From NCBI RefSeq assembly GCF_039533685.1, contig NZ_BAAATZ010000001.1, positions 91,727 to 155,726 on the forward strand: 64,000 bases of DNA, given 5' to 3'. The number at the start of each line of letters is the position of its first letter. Positions within the stretch are counted from its first letter, which is position 1. The stretch comes from Actinocorallia aurantiaca (lineage in GTDB: Bacteria; Actinomycetota; Actinomycetes; Streptosporangiales; Streptosporangiaceae). This document shows positions 61,397 through 64,000 of the stretch, one piece after another. The position numbers and the translations under genes were made by a program. The notes beneath the pieces were generated by a model. That model was not told the DNA's origin, ran no database searches, and worked only from the letters and a program-made list of their open reading frames with translations.

Positions 61397-62866
61397 GTGG
61401 AAACGAATCACAACTTCCTGCAGACGGGGGGTCAGCCGGTCTCGGACCGGATGCGGGAGTTGCTCGCCCGTGCGGCGCAGGACCATGTGTACGAATCACG
61501 TTCACAAGGTCAGGTACTGGACGAGATCCGCCAGCGGCTCGAGGGCATGGAGTGGCTGCTGCGGGAGGTACGGGAACGCGAGCTCGGCAGCCTGGCGGGC
61601 CAGCTCGACGGCGTCCGGGGGCGGATGGACGAGCTCACCGGCCGGCCGCCGGAATGGGCCGAGGGGCTCGCCGAGCACATCGAGTCGGTCGGCGAGCGGA
61701 TCAAGCCGGTCAGCGAGCTCCCCGCCCTGTGGGCCGACGTCGGCGTCGTCGCCGAGAACGTCGACGAGAGCCTCTCCCGGCTCCAGGCGCTCATGGACTC
61801 CGCCCAGCACGCGTCCCAGCGCATGGCCGACATGACCAAGTGGCTGGACAAGCTCCAGGGCAGCATGGAGTCCGCGTCCGTGCGGTTCAACCGGCTCGAC
61901 AAGTCCCTCGCCGAGCTCGGCCACCGCTCGGAGAGGCTCGAGCACACCATCACCGGTATCACCAGCCGGGTCGAGCAGTCCCTCGGCGAGGCCGCCGAGC
62001 GAACCGACCAGGGGCTGGCCGCGCTCGGCGGCCGGGTCGAGGGCCTCGGAGGCAGGCTGGACGGGCTCGACGGCAAGATCAACGGCTTCGACAGCCGCCT
62101 CGACGCCCTCGGCGAGCGGGTCGGGCAGCTTCCCGCCGCGCTGGAGATCAAGGAGATCCACCGCCGGCTGGCCGAACTCGCCCAGCGCCCCTCCGTCGAC
62201 TACGGCGAGCGCTTCGACGAACTGGAACGCCAGGTCAGCACGGTCACCGATCCCCTGATCGTGGAGCTGCGCTCCCGCCCCGACCGGGGCGAGATCGAGG
62301 AGACCATCACGAAGATCGTGGACGCCGCCCACCACGACCTGGCCCGCCGCCTGGACGACAGCGCCCGTGCCGTCCAGGAGGACGTCAAGCGCCGCGTCGA
62401 CGGCATCCAGGACGATCTGATGCGCCGGGTCGACGAGAGCGCGTCCGGCGTCGGCAAGCAGATCACGGGCGTCCGCGAGGACTTCAACAAGCGCTTCGAC
62501 GGGGCCCACGAGGACGTCTCACGCCGGTTCGACCACGTCCGGGAGGACATCTCCAAACGGTTCGACGACATCCACGACGACGTCGTCAAGCGCGTGGAGA
62601 ACGTCTTCGACGAGGTCATCAAGCGCTCGGACGCGGTGCACGACGAGGTCTCCAAGCGCTCCGACGCCGTGCACGAGGAGGTCGCCAAGCGCTCCGAGTA
62701 CGTGCAGACGGAACTCGGAAAGCGCGTCGACAGCGTCCAGGAGGACGTCAGCAAGAAGGTGTCGGCCGTGCACCAGGACGTCCTCAAACGTCTCGCGACC
62801 CTGGAGGAGACGATGCTCGCGCTCGCCGAGGCGCTCCTCCGTCCCCGTCGCGACGGCAAGGACTAG
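61397..62866 (+). CDS. Long coiled-coil protein with 11-residue (hendecad) repeats
   Basis: A 489-residue cytoplasmic protein, nearly all alpha-helical. Residues about 50-300 form heptad-like coiled coils. Residues about 315-470 are about thirteen 11-residue repeats of the pattern VxEDVxKRxDx, for example VREDISKRFDD, IHDDVVKRVEN, VHDEVSKRSDA. No enzymatic motif, signal peptide or TM helix is present. Hendecad repeats form right-handed coiled coils or, as in synuclein and apolipoproteins, lipid-binding amphipathic helices. GTG 61397 follows AAGGAG by six bases. A perfect terminator follows the gene. Confidence 0.85.
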   Translation: METNHNFLQTGGQPVSDRMRELLARAAQDHVYESRSQGQVLDEIRQRLEGMEWLLREVRERELGSLAGQLDGVRGRMDELTGRPPEWAEGLAEHIESVGERIKPVSELPALWADVGVVAENVDESLSRLQALMDSAQHASQRMADMTKWLDKLQGSMESASVRFNRLDKSLAELGHRSERLEHTITGITSRVEQSLGEAAERTDQGLAALGGRVEGLGGRLDGLDGKINGFDSRLDALGERVGQLPAALEIKEIHRRLAELAQRPSVDYGERFDELERQVSTVTDPLIVELRSRPDRGEIEETITKIVDAAHHDLARRLDDSARAVQEDVKRRVDGIQDDLMRRVDESASGVGKQITGVREDFNKRFDGAHEDVSRRFDHVREDISKRFDDIHDDVVKRVENVFDEVIKRSDAVHDEVSKRSDAVHEEVAKRSEYVQTELGKRVDSVQEDVSKKVSAVHQDVLKRLATLEETMLALAEALLRPRRDGKD

Positions 62867-62879
62867 AGGGACGCGCCAA

Positions 62880-62928
62880 ACGTGGCCTTACGGCGGGTGC
62901 TCATCCTCCCAGTGCCGTAAGGCCACGT
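62880..62928 (+). terminator. Terminator after the coiled-coil gene
   Basis: ACGTGGCCTTACGGC pairs perfectly with GCCGTAAGGCCACGT over 15 bp with a 19-base loop, 14 bases after the stop codon. Confidence 0.8.
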
Positions 62929-62997
62929 GTGTGACCGGGAAAGTGTTACGTTCTGTCTTCGCAAAATCACTCCTCCGCCCGTTCGGAATCCGTTTAC

Positions 62998-63945
62998 ATG
63001 GACCCCGTGACCACCGCCGACGCCTCACTGGACGCTCAGCTCTCCAGGGCGCTTCCCCTTGGCAGGCCGCCCAGTGAGGCGACGCTGCGCTGGGTCTGCG
63101 AGTGCCTCGGACCCGGCAGCGCGGTGCAGGCCGTCCGGCCCATCGCCGGCGGGACCAGTCACACCAACCACTTCCTGCTCGTCGAGACCCGCTCCGGCAC
63201 CGTGCACAGGCTGGTGCTGCGCCGCTGGACCGAGTGGGAGTCCGACTTCCCGCCCGAACGCGAGATCGCCGCTCTGGCGCTGCTGGCGGGCTGTGAGATC
63301 CCGACCCCCCAGCTCATCGCCGCCGACCCCTCAGGGGGCCGCTGCGGCGCTCCAGCGCTGCTCATCACCCGGCTGCCGGGCCACCCGCCGCGCCCCGTGC
63401 CCGAGGACCTCTCCGAGTACCTCATCCAGCTGGCCGCGGCCCTGGTGAGCCTGCACGACGTCAAGGGCGGCACCACGATGCCGCCCTACACCCCCTACAA
63501 CCGGCTGCAGATCCGCCAGCCGCCCTTCCACGCCCGCAACCCCGGGATCTGGGACAAGGCCCTGGAGGTCGTCACCGACCCTCCGCCGGAGTTCACCCCG
63601 CACTTCATCCACCGCGACTACCACCCCGACAACTCCCTGTGGGCGTGCGGGCGGCTGTGCGGGATCGTCGACTGGGACAGGGCCTCCTACGGGCCCATCG
63701 GCATCGACGTCGCCCACATGCGGTGCGGTCTCCTGCTGCGCTACGGGCGCGACGCCGCCGACGCCTTCGCCGCGGCCTTCGAGCAGGTGCGCGGCAACTA
63801 CGAGCACCACCCCTACTGGGACCTGCGGTGCGTCGTCGACCTGCTGCCCGAGGAGGAGCACGGGCGGCCGCTGGCGCCGGCCGGCATCGAACGCCTGGAG
63901 GGCTACCTCGAGGCCCGCCTCACCGACCTGGGCGTCCTGCACTGA
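62998..63945 (+). CDS. Aminoglycoside-phosphotransferase-family (APH) kinase
   Basis: A 315-residue small-molecule kinase of the APH/choline-kinase fold. The N-lobe has RPIAGGTSHTNHFLLVE. The catalytic loop is HFIHRDYHPDNSLW, with Asp and Asn placed as in the HxDxxxxN Brenner motif, followed by the metal-binding Asp in GIVDWDRASYGP. The substrate is unknown; APH homologues phosphorylate antibiotics, sugars, choline or lipids, so a resistance role should not be assumed. ATG 62998 (GTG 63007 possible). A terminator closes the gene. Confidence 0.85.
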   Translation: MDPVTTADASLDAQLSRALPLGRPPSEATLRWVCECLGPGSAVQAVRPIAGGTSHTNHFLLVETRSGTVHRLVLRRWTEWESDFPPEREIAALALLAGCEIPTPQLIAADPSGGRCGAPALLITRLPGHPPRPVPEDLSEYLIQLAAALVSLHDVKGGTTMPPYTPYNRLQIRQPPFHARNPGIWDKALEVVTDPPPEFTPHFIHRDYHPDNSLWACGRLCGIVDWDRASYGPIGIDVAHMRCGLLLRYGRDAADAFAAAFEQVRGNYEHHPYWDLRCVVDLLPEEEHGRPLAPAGIERLEGYLEARLTDLGVLH

Positions 63946-63963
63946 CCTTCCACGAACGGACCG

Positions 63964-63991
63964 GGGGCGGGGAGCACGGGCTCCCCGCCCC
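63964..63991 (+). terminator. Terminator after the APH-family gene
   Basis: GGGGCGGGGAGC and GCTCCCCGCCCC form a perfect 12-bp stem with a 4-base loop, followed by TCTTCTT, 18 bases after the stop. Confidence 0.85.
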
Positions 63992-64000
63992 TCTTCTTGT

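Noticed and set aside
62998..63945. Antibiotic resistance gene
   Set aside because: The APH fold is shared by many metabolic kinases, and nothing around it (no resistance neighbours or mobile element) points to an antibiotic substrate.

Overview
The window is a compact, very GC-rich stretch of actinomycete core chromosome, with GTG and TTG starts, start/stop overlaps of the ATGA and GTGA type, and several leaderless genes. As far as I remember that map, gene content and order follow the Streptomyces coelicolor SCO4760-SCO4850 region: groES/groEL1, sigD/shbA, guaB, guaB3, guaA, pcrA, sucC/sucD, purN/purH, folD, mdh, trpS and a D-Ala-D-Ala carboxypeptidase. The organism is therefore probably a filamentous actinobacterium. 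The CRISPR type, the repeats and the protein flavour suggest Streptosporangiales/Thermomonosporaceae, but that is inference. There are no rRNA or tRNA genes, no phage and no biosynthetic cluster.

0-11.6 kb holds cell-envelope and housekeeping genes: a small membrane protein beside a D-Ala-D-Ala carboxypeptidase, a polysaccharide-flippase-like exporter, a BrkB/YihY membrane protein, the galE-galK operon, trpS coupled to a 2H phosphoesterase, a secreted GH25 muramidase, two CARDB-like surface proteins and an amidase. 11.7-24.9 kb is central metabolism on the minus strand: icd, mdh, DUF3017, folD, purH, purN, DUF6350, sucD and sucC. Three accessory features break into it: a two-repeat type I-E CRISPR relic between mdh and icd, a solitary tnpB with a candidate guide RNA, and an FHA-HTH regulator.

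25-41.5 kb contains a GH15-like hydrolase, a TPR protein, pcrA, an LCP cell-wall ligase, a PspC-type sensor kinase/LuxR regulator pair opposite a PspC/toastrack-like protein, a cysteine-dioxygenase-like cupin behind a cysteine-containing leader peptide, a membrane-anchored CoxG-like protein with 99-bp repeats, and a giant GT2/TagF-like teichoic-acid polymerase. 41.5-43.7 kb is the divergent oxyR/ahpC-ahpD peroxide module.

43.7-57.4 kb carries a NUDIX hydrolase, an M43 metalloprotease, guaA, a TetR regulator opposite an aldehyde dehydrogenase/GMC oxidoreductase operon, glpD, guaB3, guaB, DUF5319, rsdA and sigD/shbA. 57.4-64 kb carries groL1 and groES behind a CIRCE operator, a methyltransferase, a zinc-ribbon protein, an 11-residue-repeat coiled-coil protein and an APH-family phosphotransferase.

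No complete new defence or biosynthetic system is visible. The observations most worth checking are the two-hairpin repeat family (three tandem copies at 51 kb plus dispersed copies at 16.7 and 22.7 kb), the leader peptide before the cysteine dioxygenase, the CRISPR relic, the solitary TnpB with its candidate guide RNA, and the 11-mer repeat protein.
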